A stretch of 64,000 bases of DNA from Pseudoalteromonas sp. '520P1 No. 423' (GCF_001269985.1 NZ_BBZB01000001.1:1178001-1242000); one strand, 5' to 3'; shown: positions 1 to 9,561, counted from the stretch's first letter. The notes: a model not told the origin generated them from the sequence alone. Program-made: numbers and translations.

Positions 1-678
1 GATAAATTAAATAATGCTAACTCTCAGCTAAAAGAAGTGAGCCATAATGATGAGTTAACAGGTTTAAGAAGTCGTCGATTCTTATTTGATCAATTGCCTA
101 AAGATATTGAGCATTTCCAGCGAAATAGAGCAAGCATAGAAGAGCAGGGTAAGGCGATGGCGCTGCTTATTATTAATTTAGATGACTTTAGTCGGGTAAA
201 TGATACTTACGGTCCTATGGCCGGTGATAGCTGCTTACAGCAAGTTGCAGCTTTGCTTAATAGTAAAACGCAAGGCTCGGATTATATTGTACGCTGGAGT
301 GGTGATGAGTTCTTATTATTACTAAGAGATATGAGGCGTGATGCAATAACACGTTATGTAAAACGTTTAGGGCAAACCATTGCACAAGACAACTTTAAGT
401 TACCAAATGGTAAAGCTATTCATTTGACTAGCTCTATGGGTTGGGCTTTTTATCCATTACCATTATTAGGTGGGCAAATCATTGGCTGGGAAACGTCTAT
501 TAATATAGCTGATTTGGCTTTGCATCGCGTAAAAGATAATGGCCGAAATGGTTATGCGACTTTTTCTTTTGATGAGCAGTTAGATGCTTTTGAGTTTGAA
601 AATAGCGAAAACATAGAAGTACAATTAAATAATTTGTTAGAAACAGGATTGTCAGAATTAAAAATATGGCAATTCTAA
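1..678 (+). CDS. GGDEF-domain protein (diguanylate cyclase), 5' truncated
   Basis: The C-terminal GGDEF domain of a putative c-di-GMP synthase. The frame is open to the left edge, so the true start and any sensor domain lie outside the window; the GTG at 37 is only an internal codon. Visible signatures are the domain-opening DELTGLRSRR (a DxLTGLxNR variant), the Mg-binding region INLDDFSRVNDTYG, and an active-site loop reading WSGDEF. SGDEF is a tolerated variant of GGDEF in active cyclases. No EAL domain follows. It ends against a strong hairpin shared with the convergent gene. GGDEF identity is firm; enzymatic activity is inferred. Confidence 0.88.
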   Translation, partial: DKLNNANSQLKEVSHNDELTGLRSRRFLFDQLPKDIEHFQRNRASIEEQGKAMALLIINLDDFSRVNDTYGPMAGDSCLQQVAALLNSKTQGSDYIVRWSGDEFLLLLRDMRRDAITRYVKRLGQTIAQDNFKLPNGKAIHLTSSMGWAFYPLPLLGGQIIGWETSINIADLALHRVKDNGRNGYATFSFDEQLDAFEFENSENIEVQLNNLLETGLSELKIWQF

Positions 679-682
679 ATTA

Positions 683-720
683 AATATGCCCGTTTCACGA
701 AGTGAAACGGGCATATTTTT
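683..720. terminator. Bidirectional rho-independent terminator
   Basis: A perfect 16-bp inverted repeat (683-698 with 702-717, 3-nt loop) runs into a T-tract on the + side and an A-tract on the other. It sits between two convergent genes and can end both transcripts. Confidence 0.9.
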
Positions 721-721
721 A

Positions 722-1171
722 TTAGTCCACATAAAACTTTTGCTGAAACTTCAATTTTTTAAAGTTTTTACCTTGGCTTATTTCTAATTCAAAGCGATAA
801 GTTTCTTCATTGCGGTATTTGATTGGTGCGATGTAATACACTGAGTCGCCTTCAACAATTTCTTGAAATTCCATCTCTATACGATGACCTATTAAGTTTC
901 TTGCCACACCGATTATTTTCACCTTTTGTGCGGGTGTATCTTTAGTGCGATTATCTAATACAGAAATATTAACTACACCAGCATAACCACTGCGTTCAAT
1001 ACCGTAATGTTTTGCTATTTTAGGTTGTAAAAAAGTAGATGGAAAAGCGATGTAATGCACATCCCAATTGCCTAAGGTTTTAAATTGGCCACCTTGATCA
1101 CTGGCTTGCGTAAAAGCGGAAAATAAAAAGAAAGTTACAAATAGCAAAATGACATGATTGAACTTTATCAT
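722..1171 (-). CDS. DUF4426 family exported protein
   Basis: A 149-residue protein with an N-terminal signal peptide (hydrophobic stretch at residues 8-21, probable cleavage after TQA). The rest is a small beta-rich domain with motifs such as GNWDVHYIAFPSTFL and a YRFELEI strand near the end. It resembles the DUF4426 family, which commonly lies next to yggT in marine gammaproteobacteria; no function is established. It follows yggT on the same strand, but a strong hairpin at 1302-1329 separates them, so it probably has its own promoter in the 1172-1300 gap. Likely periplasmic. Confidence 0.8.
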   Translation of the reverse strand: MIKFNHVILLFVTFFLFSAFTQASDQGGQFKTLGNWDVHYIAFPSTFLQPKIAKHYGIERSGYAGVVNISVLDNRTKDTPAQKVKIIGVARNLIGHRIEMEFQEIVEGDSVYYIAPIKYRNEETYRFELEISQGKNFKKLKFQQKFYVD

Positions 1172-1301
1172 TGGGTGTCTCCATCGACATTGGCTTTATG
1201 AGTGAGTTGCCATAGTGGCTTTGTTCTGATTATAGTATCAGGAATGATTTTTATCTTGTTATTTTTTATAGATTAAATAACTTTTGGTGGGAAAATAGAG
1301 C

Positions 1302-1329
1302 AAAGAGGCGCTATTTTTAGCGCCTCTTT
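1302..1329 (-). terminator. Terminator after yggT
   Basis: A 12-bp perfect stem (1302-1313 with 1318-1329) around a short A/T loop, located just past the yggT stop on the minus strand. Confidence 0.8.
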
Positions 1330-1349
1330 AAAAATGATTTATATTGGGT

Positions 1350-1883
1350 TTATTTAAATAAATCCATAAACAAAATTTGAATAAACTGAATACCGATAAT
1401 TAATACTAATACAGATAAATCTAAGCCACCAATAGGAGGAATGATTTTTCGAATTGGTCTAAGCATAGGTTCTGTTAGTTGATGGAATACAGCCTCCATA
1501 GGATTATTTCCTTGGCTTACCCAGCTTAAAATTGCACGGATAATCAACACCCAAAATACTAATTTTACCGCTTCTTTAACAAGTGTAATACCAGATCCGA
1601 TTAATGCACTGATAGGCTCCCATGTGCCATAAATCATTAACATTACAACACTTACTTTAGCAAAAGCGATTAAAAAGCCTAATACCAAAGAAGCAACATC
1701 TATCCCTGCAAAGCCAGGAATGACTTTACGTAATGGATTCACTAAAGGTGAAGTTGCCTTTACGATAAATTGGCTTAAAGGGTTATAAAAATCAGCTTTT
1801 GCAAGTTGTAGCCAAAAACGAAGTAAAACCACCATTAAAAACAAATCAAAGGCGATTTCAATTAAAAATTTAAATGCATTCAT
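1350..1883 (-). CDS. yggT: YggT family integral membrane protein
   Basis: A 177-residue inner-membrane protein containing two YggT repeats, each a pair of hydrophobic helices with a conserved polar stretch. The first has RFWLQLAKADFYNPLSQF and NPLRKVIPG; the second has RAILSWVSQGNNPM, LTEPMLRPIRKIIPP and the GGLDLS turn. Length and duplication match the gammaproteobacterial family. Its role is unresolved (links to ion homeostasis and membrane protein assembly have been proposed). It lies at the end of yggS-proC-yggT, a gene order conserved across proteobacteria. Confidence 0.93.
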   Translation of the reverse strand: MNAFKFLIEIAFDLFLMVVLLRFWLQLAKADFYNPLSQFIVKATSPLVNPLRKVIPGFAGIDVASLVLGFLIAFAKVSVVMLMIYGTWEPISALIGSGITLVKEAVKLVFWVLIIRAILSWVSQGNNPMEAVFHQLTEPMLRPIRKIIPPIGGLDLSVLVLIIGIQFIQILFMDLFK

Positions 1884-1927
1884 TGGTTACCTGTTTTATT
1901 TTCTGTGCTCTTTAACTACAGAGCTTG

Positions 1928-2746
1928 TTAAAGTTCTTGTTCCATTTCTTGTGCGCGCGCAATACACTTATCCATTGCATCTGAAACACTTTGTACTAAA
2001 CCACTTTGTTCAAACTGAGCAATCGCAGCAGCAGTAGTGCCATTTTTAGATGTCACGTTAGCACGTAAAGTAGAGATTGAAATATCTTGAGACGCTACCA
2101 TTTGCGCAGCACCTAAAGCTGTTTGCTGCACTAGCTGTTTTGCTTGTTCATCACTAAACCCTAACGCTTTTGCTTTTTGTTCTATGGCTTCCATAAACAA
2201 AAAGAAATAAGCCGGTGATGAACCCGTTACGGCTGTAATATTATTAATATCAGCTTCTTTTTCAAGCCAAGTAACGATACCCGTATTTTCAAATACGCTT
2301 TGTGTAAAAGCGCGTTCTTCATCAGTTGCATTTTGAGTATAAAGTCCAGATACACCTTTACCTAATAAACAAGGCGTATTAGGCATACAACGTATCATAG
2401 TCACTTTTTGAGCTAACATTTGTTGTAATCTTTCAATTGTTAAACCTGCAGCGACAGAAATAAATAATTTTTTACTGATATCTATGCCAGAATCAACAAA
2501 GGTTTTACATAAATCAGCCATCATTTGTGGTTTTACACTCAGTACAATCACATCTGCTTTTGCTAATGCAGCTAAGTTATCAGTATCAGTTGATATTGCT
2601 AATTCTTTGGCTACTTTTGCTAATTTTTCACTGTTGCGATTAGTTGCGATAATACGGCTTTTATCAAAACCATTTTTAATCATGCCACTGATAATTGCGT
2701 AACTCATATTGCCTGTGCCAATAAAGGCGATGGTTCTGTCTGTCAT
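1928..2746 (-). CDS. proC: Pyrroline-5-carboxylate reductase
   Basis: Catalyses the last step of proline synthesis, NAD(P)H-dependent reduction of pyrroline-5-carboxylate. The 272-residue length is normal. The N-terminal Rossmann motif IGTGNMSYAI is present, followed by VLSVKPQ and the family signature region VTGSSPAYFFLFMEA, with the conserved C-terminal TLRANVTSKNGTTAA. The start sits 9 bp downstream of the yggS stop, indicating co-transcription. Confidence 0.97.
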   Translation of the reverse strand: MTDRTIAFIGTGNMSYAIISGMIKNGFDKSRIIATNRNSEKLAKVAKELAISTDTDNLAALAKADVIVLSVKPQMMADLCKTFVDSGIDISKKLFISVAAGLTIERLQQMLAQKVTMIRCMPNTPCLLGKGVSGLYTQNATDEERAFTQSVFENTGIVTWLEKEADINNITAVTGSSPAYFFLFMEAIEQKAKALGFSDEQAKQLVQQTALGAAQMVASQDISISTLRANVTSKNGTTAAAIAQFEQSGLVQSVSDAMDKCIARAQEMEQEL

Positions 2747-2755
2747 TTATAAACC

Positions 2756-3442
2756 TTAACTTCTTGCACCAAAAATGTCTGTACCAATTCTTACCATAGT
2801 TGAGCCTGCAGCGATGGCTGCTTCTAAATCTGCACTCATGCCCATAGATAGTGTATCAATCTCTTTATATTGGGTCTGTAACGCATCAAAGCAAGTTTTT
2901 AACTGACTAAAAGCCTGGATTTGTTGCTCTAATGATTCTTTTTTCTCAGGGATTGCCATTAATCCTCTGAGCTTTATATTATCTAAGGCATGGATACTGA
3001 GTGCCAGTTGGTTTACTTCTGCTAATGTACAGCCGGATTTCGATGCCTCGTCACTGATGTTGACCTGTATTAATACATTAAGAGGCGGTAATTCGGTGGC
3101 TCTTTGATCACTTAAGCGTTTTACTATTTTTAATCTGTCGATACTTTGCACCCAAGAAAAATTATTTGCAATTAATTTGGTTTTATTTGATTGTATCGGA
3201 CCTATAAAATGCCATTGAATACCATCAAGATGCGCGAGCTTTTCAATTTTTTCAACAGACTCTTGAACATAAGATTCACCAAATTTTCTGTGGCCAGCCT
3301 CATATGCATCTAAAATAAGATCTATTGGCTTAGTTTTACTCACTGCTAGCAAAGTAATACTTTGTTCTGGGCGGTTAAACTTTTTTACTGCTTCTTTGAT
3401 TCTACCATAGGCGGAATCCAGTCGTTCTGCTATTGTAATCAT
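2756..3442 (-). CDS. yggS: Pyridoxal phosphate homeostasis protein YggS/PLPBP
   Basis: A 228-residue fold-type III PLP-binding protein that buffers intracellular PLP rather than acting as a racemase. Visible signatures are the PLP-lysine motif LLAVSKTKP, the FGESYVQE loop, the WHFIGPIQSNK motif and the C-terminal SMGMSADLEAAIAAGSTMVR phosphate-binding region. It heads the minus-strand operon and is divergent from pilT; only about 40 bp separate the two starts, so promoters overlap. Confidence 0.96.
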   Translation of the reverse strand: MITIAERLDSAYGRIKEAVKKFNRPEQSITLLAVSKTKPIDLILDAYEAGHRKFGESYVQESVEKIEKLAHLDGIQWHFIGPIQSNKTKLIANNFSWVQSIDRLKIVKRLSDQRATELPPLNVLIQVNISDEASKSGCTLAEVNQLALSIHALDNIKLRGLMAIPEKKESLEQQIQAFSQLKTCFDALQTQYKEIDTLSMGMSADLEAAIAAGSTMVRIGTDIFGARS

Positions 3443-3481
3443 ATACTTATATCTAAATTTATTAGTTCTCGGAGTTTACCC

Positions 3482-4534
3482 ATGGATATTACCGAATTAT
3501 TGGCCTTTAGTGTGCAACATAATTCTTCAGATTTACATTTATCGTCAGATGTATCTCCTATGATACGCGTTGACGGTGATGTTAGGCGTGTCAATATTCC
3601 AGCTTTAGAAGCCAAAGATGTCAATGGGTTAGTTTATGACATTATGAGCGATAAACAACGCAAAGAATACGAAGAAAACTTAGAATGTGACTTTTCTTTT
3701 GAAGTACCAAATTTAGCGCGTTTTCGTGTAAATGCATTTAACACAAATAGAGGTCCTGCAGCTGTATTTCGTACTATCCCAAGTGAAATATTATCTTTAG
3801 AAGATTTAGGCGCACCAGAAATATTTAAAGAAATATCAGATAACCCAAGGGGTTTGGTATTAGTAACAGGACCTACAGGTTCAGGTAAATCAACAACATT
3901 AGCAGGTATGGTTGATTATATTAATGCGACACGACACGATCATATTTTAACAATTGAAGATCCAATCGAATTTGTTCATAAAAATAAACTAAGCTTGATC
4001 AATCAAAGGGAAGTTCATAGAGATACCAAAAGCTTTAATGCAGCGCTTAGATCTGCATTACGTGAAGATCCAGATGTAATTCTAGTTGGTGAGCTACGTG
4101 ATTTAGAAACAATTCGTTTAGCGATGACTGCAGCTGAAACTGGTCATTTAGTGTTTGGTACCTTACATACAACCTCTGCACCAAAAACCATTGACCGTAT
4201 TATTGATGTTTTTCCGGCAGCAGAGAAATCTATGGTACGTTCTATGTTATCTGAATCATTACGTGCCGTTATTTCACAAACACTGCTAAAGAAAACTGGT
4301 GGTGGTCGAGTTGCAGCACATGAAATCATGATAGGTATTCCAGCTATTCGAAACCTTATTCGTGAGGATAAAATTGCTCAAATGTACTCTTCAATACAAA
4401 CAGGTGCTGGTTTTGGTATGCAAACCATGGATCAATGTTTAACAAACTTACTAAATAGAGGTTTAGTGAGCCAATCTGCAGCGGCTGCAAAAGCACATGA
4501 TAAATCTCAATTTAGCTCCTCAGGGGGAATGTAA
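3482..4534 (+). CDS. pilT: Type IV pilus retraction ATPase PilT
   Basis: A hexameric ATPase that depolymerises type IV pili for twitching motility, acting at the cytoplasmic face. The ATG at 3482 follows a GGAG ribosome site about 7 nt upstream and gives 350 residues, close to the usual 344; an upstream in-frame extension reaching into yggS is unlikely. Motifs are an N-terminal SSDLHLSSD, Walker A GPTGSGKST near residue 130, the Asp and His boxes, and the retraction-specific AIRNLIRE near residue 290. pilU starts on the base after its stop codon. Confidence 0.97.
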   Translation: MDITELLAFSVQHNSSDLHLSSDVSPMIRVDGDVRRVNIPALEAKDVNGLVYDIMSDKQRKEYEENLECDFSFEVPNLARFRVNAFNTNRGPAAVFRTIPSEILSLEDLGAPEIFKEISDNPRGLVLVTGPTGSGKSTTLAGMVDYINATRHDHILTIEDPIEFVHKNKLSLINQREVHRDTKSFNAALRSALREDPDVILVGELRDLETIRLAMTAAETGHLVFGTLHTTSAPKTIDRIIDVFPAAEKSMVRSMLSESLRAVISQTLLKKTGGGRVAAHEIMIGIPAIRNLIREDKIAQMYSSIQTGAGFGMQTMDQCLTNLLNRGLVSQSAAAAKAHDKSQFSSSGGM

Positions 4535-5668
4535 ATGGAACCGGGTAATTTAAACTATTATTTAGCAAAAATGTGTGAAGCAGATGCATCAGATGTCTTT
4601 GTATCTAGTCTGTTGCCGGTCAGTGCAAAAATAAATGGCGAACTAACACCTTTAGATGACCATGAACTAACTGAAGATGAATCTTTATCTTTGGTCGAAT
4701 CGGCTATGAGTGAAAAGCAAAAAGCTGAATTTCATTCTACAAAAGAATGTAATTTTGCAATAGCTACTGATGAAGGGCGTTTTAGGATCTCGGCATTTTG
4801 GCAAAGAGATAAGGCGGGAATGGTTATTCGTCGAATCGTCACTACGATCCCTGATGTTGCTGATCTTGGTTTACCATCGGTATTAACTGACTTGATCATG
4901 GCAAAAAAAGGCTTAATGTTATTTGTTGGTGGTACGGGTACTGGTAAATCTACATCATTAGCGGCTTTGTTAGGTTATAGAAACCGTAATCACAAAGGCC
5001 ATATTCTGACAATTGAAGATCCGATTGAATTTGTGCATGAACATGAAAAAAGTATCGTGACGCAAAGGGAAGTGGGTTTAGACACAGAGAGCTTTGATGC
5101 GGCATTAAAAAGCTCATTACGCCAGGCACCAGATGTAATACTAATAGGTGAAATACGCTCTCAAGAGACGATGGAATATGCATTAAGCTTTGCTGAAACA
5201 GGCCATTTATGTGTTGCTACACTACATGCAAATAATGCGAACCAAGCAATTGACCGTATTATGCATTTAGTGCCAAAAGAGAAGCATGATAAATTAAAAT
5301 ATGATTTAGCACTTAATTTACGAGGCATTGTTGCACAGCAATTAATTCCAACATCCGACGGTAAAGGTCGTGTCGCAGCGATTGAAGTATTGTTAAACTC
5401 ACCTATGATTGCTGAGTTAGTGAAAAAAGGTGATATTGGCGGTATTAAAGAAACTATGTCTAAGTCTCGTGAAATGGGTATGCAGACTTTTGATCAGGCA
5501 TTGTTTGATCATTACCAAAATCAAAGGATCAATTATGCTGATGCATTGCATCATGCTGATTCACCAAATGATTTAAGACTTATGATCAAACTTAGAAATA
5601 ACGATCAGCAGGGGGCAGGCTTCTTACAAGGTGTTACTGTTGATGGTTTAGGTGATGATAACCCTTAG
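4535..5668 (+). CDS. pilU: PilT-like ATPase PilU
   Basis: A 377-residue accessory retraction ATPase that works with PilT. The start ATG directly abuts the pilT stop, and a purine-rich site (CAGGGGGAA) lies inside the pilT end. Walker A is present as GGTGTGKSTS, with LTIEDPIEFVHEHEKS and REVGLDTESF downstream. The C-terminal tail after MQTFDQALF is longer than in PilT, a usual PilU trait. A hairpin terminator follows. Confidence 0.96.
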   Translation: MEPGNLNYYLAKMCEADASDVFVSSLLPVSAKINGELTPLDDHELTEDESLSLVESAMSEKQKAEFHSTKECNFAIATDEGRFRISAFWQRDKAGMVIRRIVTTIPDVADLGLPSVLTDLIMAKKGLMLFVGGTGTGKSTSLAALLGYRNRNHKGHILTIEDPIEFVHEHEKSIVTQREVGLDTESFDAALKSSLRQAPDVILIGEIRSQETMEYALSFAETGHLCVATLHANNANQAIDRIMHLVPKEKHDKLKYDLALNLRGIVAQQLIPTSDGKGRVAAIEVLLNSPMIAELVKKGDIGGIKETMSKSREMGMQTFDQALFDHYQNQRINYADALHHADSPNDLRLMIKLRNNDQQGAGFLQGVTVDGLGDDNP

Positions 5669-5709
5669 GTTTTAATTTAAGTTGCTGATTTTTTTATTTA
5701 AAATATTTT

Positions 5710-5736
5710 AAGCTCATTTTTAAATGAGCTTTTCTT
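5710..5736 (+). terminator. Terminator after pilTU
   Basis: A 10-bp stem (5710-5719 with 5722-5731; the apex must open to form a loop) followed by a T-rich tract. Confidence 0.7.
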
Positions 5737-5780
5737 TTATGCATATTTGGGTTTATACTTTTTAAACAGATATTTATTTA

Positions 5781-6659
5781 ATGGTGAGGTTTGTGATTTA
5801 TAAAGCGATTTTAGTTTTGCTCATTTATATATTCAGTAGCCTAAATACATGTCTGGCTGTTGATGAAAAAAAAATTAAAATGTTTTTACGTGACGATGTA
5901 TATGAGGATTACACCAGTTTTTTAGCCGGTCGAGATCCTTTAGAAATCACCTCTTTCAGTGGTCATAAAATTAGGCGTGATGTGGTTGATATGATAATCG
6001 CACAACAAGCGCTTAAATTAGGTGGCTTTCATAAACCCTTTAAATATAAAGTGGGTAAAATTAACTTTAGAAATACCAAGTTATTAGAGCAAGGAGCATT
6101 GTTACTTAGCTTTGATACATACTGGTTAGCAGATGCACTGCAACTGAATGAAAAGGTATATATTTCAGATCCGGTAATTAACAGAGGTGAATATCTTGCT
6201 GGTGTATATTCAAATCCGAGCAATGAAAAGGTATTTTCAATAAAGTCTTTATCTGACTTTAAAGGTTTAACATCAGTTTCTACGCCTAGGTGGCGTACGG
6301 ATTGGCAAACCTTAATGGATTTACCTCTAAAAGAAGTCTTTCAAGAGCATGAATGGTTAGGGCAAACACGTATGGTTAACTTAAAGTGGGCTGACTTTAT
6401 GCTAATGCCATTTATGCCCGCAAGAGATAATATATATAAACTCGAAAGCATAGAGTTAAAAGCCGTACCGGACATTGCAATTATGCTTGATGATAGTCGC
6501 CACTTTGTTATTAGTAAAAAGCATCCTGATGGTTTTTTAGCTTATCAAGCAATGCAAATTGGACTTGATAAGCTAAGAGTAAAAGGCTTGATTATGCAAG
6601 CTTATAGAGAGGCGGGTTTTATTCCTAAAAAGGGCAGTGTGAAAATTTTAAACCAGTAA
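5781..6659 (+). CDS. Exported protein resembling an extracellular solute-binding fold
   Basis: A 292-residue protein with a clear signal peptide (hydrophobic residues 8-26, cleavage probably after CLA). The body has alternating strands and helices and phrases such as ISDPVINRGEYLAGVYS and SLSDFKGLTSVSTPRW, which resemble the periplasmic amino-acid-binding (SBP family 3) fold often found in sensory or orphan proteins of Alteromonadales. There is no adjacent transporter. The fold assignment is inference from pattern only. It is convergent with ruvX, the two stop codons being directly adjacent. Confidence 0.6.
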   Translation: MVRFVIYKAILVLLIYIFSSLNTCLAVDEKKIKMFLRDDVYEDYTSFLAGRDPLEITSFSGHKIRRDVVDMIIAQQALKLGGFHKPFKYKVGKINFRNTKLLEQGALLLSFDTYWLADALQLNEKVYISDPVINRGEYLAGVYSNPSNEKVFSIKSLSDFKGLTSVSTPRWRTDWQTLMDLPLKEVFQEHEWLGQTRMVNLKWADFMLMPFMPARDNIYKLESIELKAVPDIAIMLDDSRHFVISKKHPDGFLAYQAMQIGLDKLRVKGLIMQAYREAGFIPKKGSVKILNQ

Positions 6660-7106
6660 CTAACCCCATTGATTTTCAAAAAAACTTTCTAAGATTATTC
6701 TAGCTGACATACTATCTACATTGCCTTTCTTTAGGTTTTTATAACCGCCGTGTTCAAAAAGTTGCGACTTTGCATCTGTAGTGGTTAATCGTTCATCCTG
6801 TGTTTCAACAGGTAAACCATGTTTATTATGTAAGCGGTTAGCAAATTTTTTGGCTTGAAAGGTTACTTGTTGATTGCTGCCGTCCATATTTAAAGGTAAA
6901 CCTACTACAATTAAGTCAGGTAACCATTCATCAACAATCACTTTTATCTCATCCCAATTAGGGATGCCATCTTGTGCTTTAATTGCGCATAATGGTGATG
7001 CAGAACCGGTAACTTCTTGGCCCACAGCAATACCGATACTTTTAGTACCAAAATCGAATCCTAATACAGTACGTTGACCTTTTTCTTTTAGCTGGCGCTT
7101 TGCCAT
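6660..7106 (-). CDS. ruvX: Holliday junction resolvase-like YqgF/RuvX
   Basis: A 148-residue RNase H-fold nuclease implicated in pre-16S rRNA 5'-end maturation and possibly recombination. Visible hallmarks are the first acidic strand [16 protein letters not shown], the [11 protein letters not shown] motif, and ETQDERLTT ahead of the last helix. Length is typical. It lies downstream of yqgE, the usual gammaproteobacterial order gshB-yqgE-ruvX, with a 35-bp gap. Confidence 0.96.
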   Translation of the reverse strand: MAKRQLKEKGQRTVLGFDFGTKSIGIAVGQEVTGSASPLCAIKAQDGIPNWDEIKVIVDEWLPDLIVVGLPLNMDGSNQQVTFQAKKFANRLHNKHGLPVETQDERLTTTDAKSQLFEHGGYKNLKKGNVDSMSARIILESFFENQWG

Positions 7107-7141
7107 TTTAACCTCAGTGTAAACTTATAATTTTCAGATAT

Positions 7142-7699
7142 TTAAGCATGACCTGTTTGTGTACTTAATTTGCTAATATCAATGCCGAGCATCTCAATTG
7201 CTTTTTCCCACCTTAAATGTGCGGGAGTACTAAATATAATGTCAGGATCAGCTTCAATTGTGAGCCATGCATTATCCATTAGCTCTTGTTCAAGTTGTCC
7301 CGAACTCCAACCGGCATAACCTAAAGAGATTAAAAATTTCTCAGGTGCTAACTCAGTTGTAAGTGATGTTAATACATCTTTAGATGTGGTGATCATAACG
7401 TCATTGGTGAGTTTTAAGCTTGATTGATAACCTTCTTTAGGGATGTGTAATACAAAACCTTGCTCTTGCTGAACTGGGCCGCCAGAGAACACTGCGATAT
7501 TGGCTGCGTCGGTTTCTTTATTGTTATCAATTTTTATTTGATCAAGTAGCTCACCTACAGTTAAATCTATCGGTTGGTTAATGACTAAACCCATTGCGCC
7601 TTGGTCATTATGTTCACAAATATAGGTAACGGAATGTTCAAATGCCGGATCTTGCATATTTGGCATTGCAATGAGAAAGTGATTTTCTAAAGATTGCAT
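7142..7699 (-). CDS. yqgE: YqgE/AlgH family protein (UPF0301)
   Basis: A 185-residue protein of the DUF179 family. Hallmarks are the N-terminal NHFLIAMPNMQDPAFEHSV, GAMGLVINQP, the VFSGGPVQQEQGFVLH loop and the GYAGWSSGQLEQE signature. Despite the name AlgH its biochemical role is unknown. Length and neighbours are standard. Confidence 0.96.
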   Translation of the reverse strand: MQSLENHFLIAMPNMQDPAFEHSVTYICEHNDQGAMGLVINQPIDLTVGELLDQIKIDNNKETDAANIAVFSGGPVQQEQGFVLHIPKEGYQSSLKLTNDVMITTSKDVLTSLTTELAPEKFLISLGYAGWSSGQLEQELMDNAWLTIEADPDIIFSTPAHLRWEKAIEMLGIDISKLSTQTGHA

Positions 7700-7783
7700 A
7701 ACATTTACCTTAGTTCGTTATTTAAAAAGGTAATACTTTATTCATTATTATAAGCATTACCTGGGAGATACCGTAATAATATC

Positions 7784-8734
7784 TTATGATTTTAATCTCT
7801 GTTCAATGGCATCAAATAAGATACCTGTGATTGAGATATCATAAGCTGCTTGAATTTCTTTTACGCAAGTTGGCGCTGTTACATTTATTTCAGTTAACTT
7901 ATCACCAATGATATCTAAGCCAACAAAAATAAGGCCTTTTTCTTTTAATGTTGGTGCAATCGCTTGTGCAATTTTAAGATCTGACTCACTTAACGGGCGC
8001 GCTTCACCACGGCCACCCACGGCTAAATTACCGCGTGTTTCGCCATTTTGTGGGATACGCGCTAAGCAATATGGAATAACTTGGCCATCAATCACTAATA
8101 CACGTTTATCGCCTTGTTTTATTTCAGGGATATAGTTTTGTGCCATCGCAAACTCACTACCATGTTTCGTGAGTGTTTCACAAATTACGCCTAAATTAGC
8201 ATCATCTTGTTTGACTCTGAATATTGATGCGCCACCCATGCCATCAAGTGGTTTTAAAATAATATCGCCGTGCTCATCTAAAAAGCTGCGGATCTGCTTT
8301 TGACTTCTTGTTACTAAAGTATCCGGTGTAAATTCGCTAAACCAAGCGGTAAATAGTTTCTCATTTGCATCACGCAAGCTTTGCGGTTTATTTACAATTA
8401 AAGTGCCTGAAAGTTCTGCGCGTTCTAAAATATACGTTGCGTAAATATATTCGGTATCAAATGGTGGATCTTTTCGCATTAAAATTACATCAAGATCAGC
8501 TAAGGCAATGCTTTGTTTTTCTTCTAAATCATACCAGTGGTTTTCATCTTCAAAAACTTGGGCTTTTGCTGCTGTAGCAAAGGCTTGACCTTTTCTTAGG
8601 TAAAGGTCGTCCATTTCCATATAATAGATTTCATAACCACGGCTTTGTGCTTCTACCATCATGGCAAAACCAGTATCTTTTTTAATATTAAAACCTGAAA
8701 TTGGGTCTGAAACGATCCCGAGTTTTATGCTCAT
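7784..8734 (-). CDS. gshB: Glutathione synthetase
   Basis: Joins gamma-glutamylcysteine and glycine using ATP. The 316 residues match the bacterial family, an ATP-grasp enzyme. Visible are the N-terminal GIVSDPISGFNIKKDTG, the VLMRKDPPFDTEYIYATY substrate-binding motif, ILKPLDGMGGASIFRV, and the closing EINVTAPTCVKEI. An 84-bp gap precedes yqgE. A glutaredoxin gene at 37 kb would use the product. Confidence 0.97.
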   Translation of the reverse strand: MSIKLGIVSDPISGFNIKKDTGFAMMVEAQSRGYEIYYMEMDDLYLRKGQAFATAAKAQVFEDENHWYDLEEKQSIALADLDVILMRKDPPFDTEYIYATYILERAELSGTLIVNKPQSLRDANEKLFTAWFSEFTPDTLVTRSQKQIRSFLDEHGDIILKPLDGMGGASIFRVKQDDANLGVICETLTKHGSEFAMAQNYIPEIKQGDKRVLVIDGQVIPYCLARIPQNGETRGNLAVGGRGEARPLSESDLKIAQAIAPTLKEKGLIFVGLDIIGDKLTEINVTAPTCVKEIQAAYDISITGILFDAIEQRLKS

Positions 8735-8795
8735 GTGATGGCCTTATTATTTAGCGGGACCTGTGGTCCAAATTTGTTAGTTATAAAGTATATGG

Positions 8796-8819
8796 GGCTA
8801 GTTTATGAAAAAACTAGCC
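8796..8819. repeat. Inverted repeat between rsmE and gshB
   Basis: A 9-bp perfect stem (8796-8804 with 8811-8819) with a 6-nt loop in the rsmE-gshB gap. It lacks a long T-tract on either strand, so it is more likely a weak attenuator or processing site than a full terminator. Confidence 0.45.
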
Positions 8820-8829
8820 TAAGAAAAGT

Positions 8830-9561
8830 TTAAGCTAAATCACCAAATTGTAATTGCAATGCACTTAATACTGTCAATGCTGCTGTTTCAGTTCTTAATA
8901 CTCTTGGGCCTAAACGAATATCCATAAATCCACAGTTTTTAGTTTTTAACATTTCAGCATCGGTAAATCCGCCTTCAGGGCCAACAATAAAGCGTAGACC
9001 ATTTGATGGTTCTGGAATCGTTTTTATGCTGTGATCGGCTCTAGGGTGTAGTGTGATTTTTAATTCATCGGATGTTTGCTCTAACCATCTTTCTATTTTA
9101 ATTGGTGCATGAATTTTTGTAATGAAATTACGACCAGATTGCTCGGCAGCTGAAATTGCAATTTTTTGCCACTGTAGATGTTTTTTTTCTAATCTATCAC
9201 CGCTGAGCTTTACACCACATCGCTCGGTAAAAATGGGGGTGATTTCAGTCACACCAAGTTCGACAGACTTTTGAATTGTAAAATCCATTTTATCGCCTCT
9301 TGAAATACCTTGGCCTAGATGAATTTTTAGGGGTGACTCAACATCTTTTTCAATAAATTCGATTACTTTTACTGCAGCTGATTTTTTACTTACTTCAGAT
9401 AATTCACATAGGTATTCACCGCCTTCACCATTAAATAGGCAAACCTGCTCGCCAATATCCATACGTAATACACGAGTAATATGGCCTGCCGCATCAGGAA
9501 GTAAAGCTAAAGTTTCATTTAAGCTGATTTCGCCAGCTTGATAAATATGTGGAATGCGCAT
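8830..9561 (-). CDS. rsmE: 16S rRNA m3U1498 methyltransferase
   Basis: A 243-residue SPOUT-class methyltransferase that modifies U1498 of 16S rRNA. Key regions are the N-terminal PUA-like HITRVLRMDIGEQVCLFNG and the trefoil-knot SAM site RFIVGPEGGFTDAE with LGPRVLRTETA at the C terminus. It is first of the rsmE-gshB-yqgE-ruvX run, a common order in this group. Confidence 0.96.
   Translation of the reverse strand: MRIPHIYQAGEISLNETLALLPDAAGHITRVLRMDIGEQVCLFNGEGGEYLCELSEVSKKSAAVKVIEFIEKDVESPLKIHLGQGISRGDKMDFTIQKSVELGVTEITPIFTERCGVKLSGDRLEKKHLQWQKIAISAAEQSGRNFITKIHAPIKIERWLEQTSDELKITLHPRADHSIKTIPEPSNGLRFIVGPEGGFTDAEMLKTKNCGFMDIRLGPRVLRTETAALTVLSALQLQFGDLA

Noticed and set aside
3362..3481. A 40-residue N-terminal extension of PilT
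   Set aside because: It overlaps the divergent yggS gene; the ATG at 3482 has a better ribosome site and gives the usual length.
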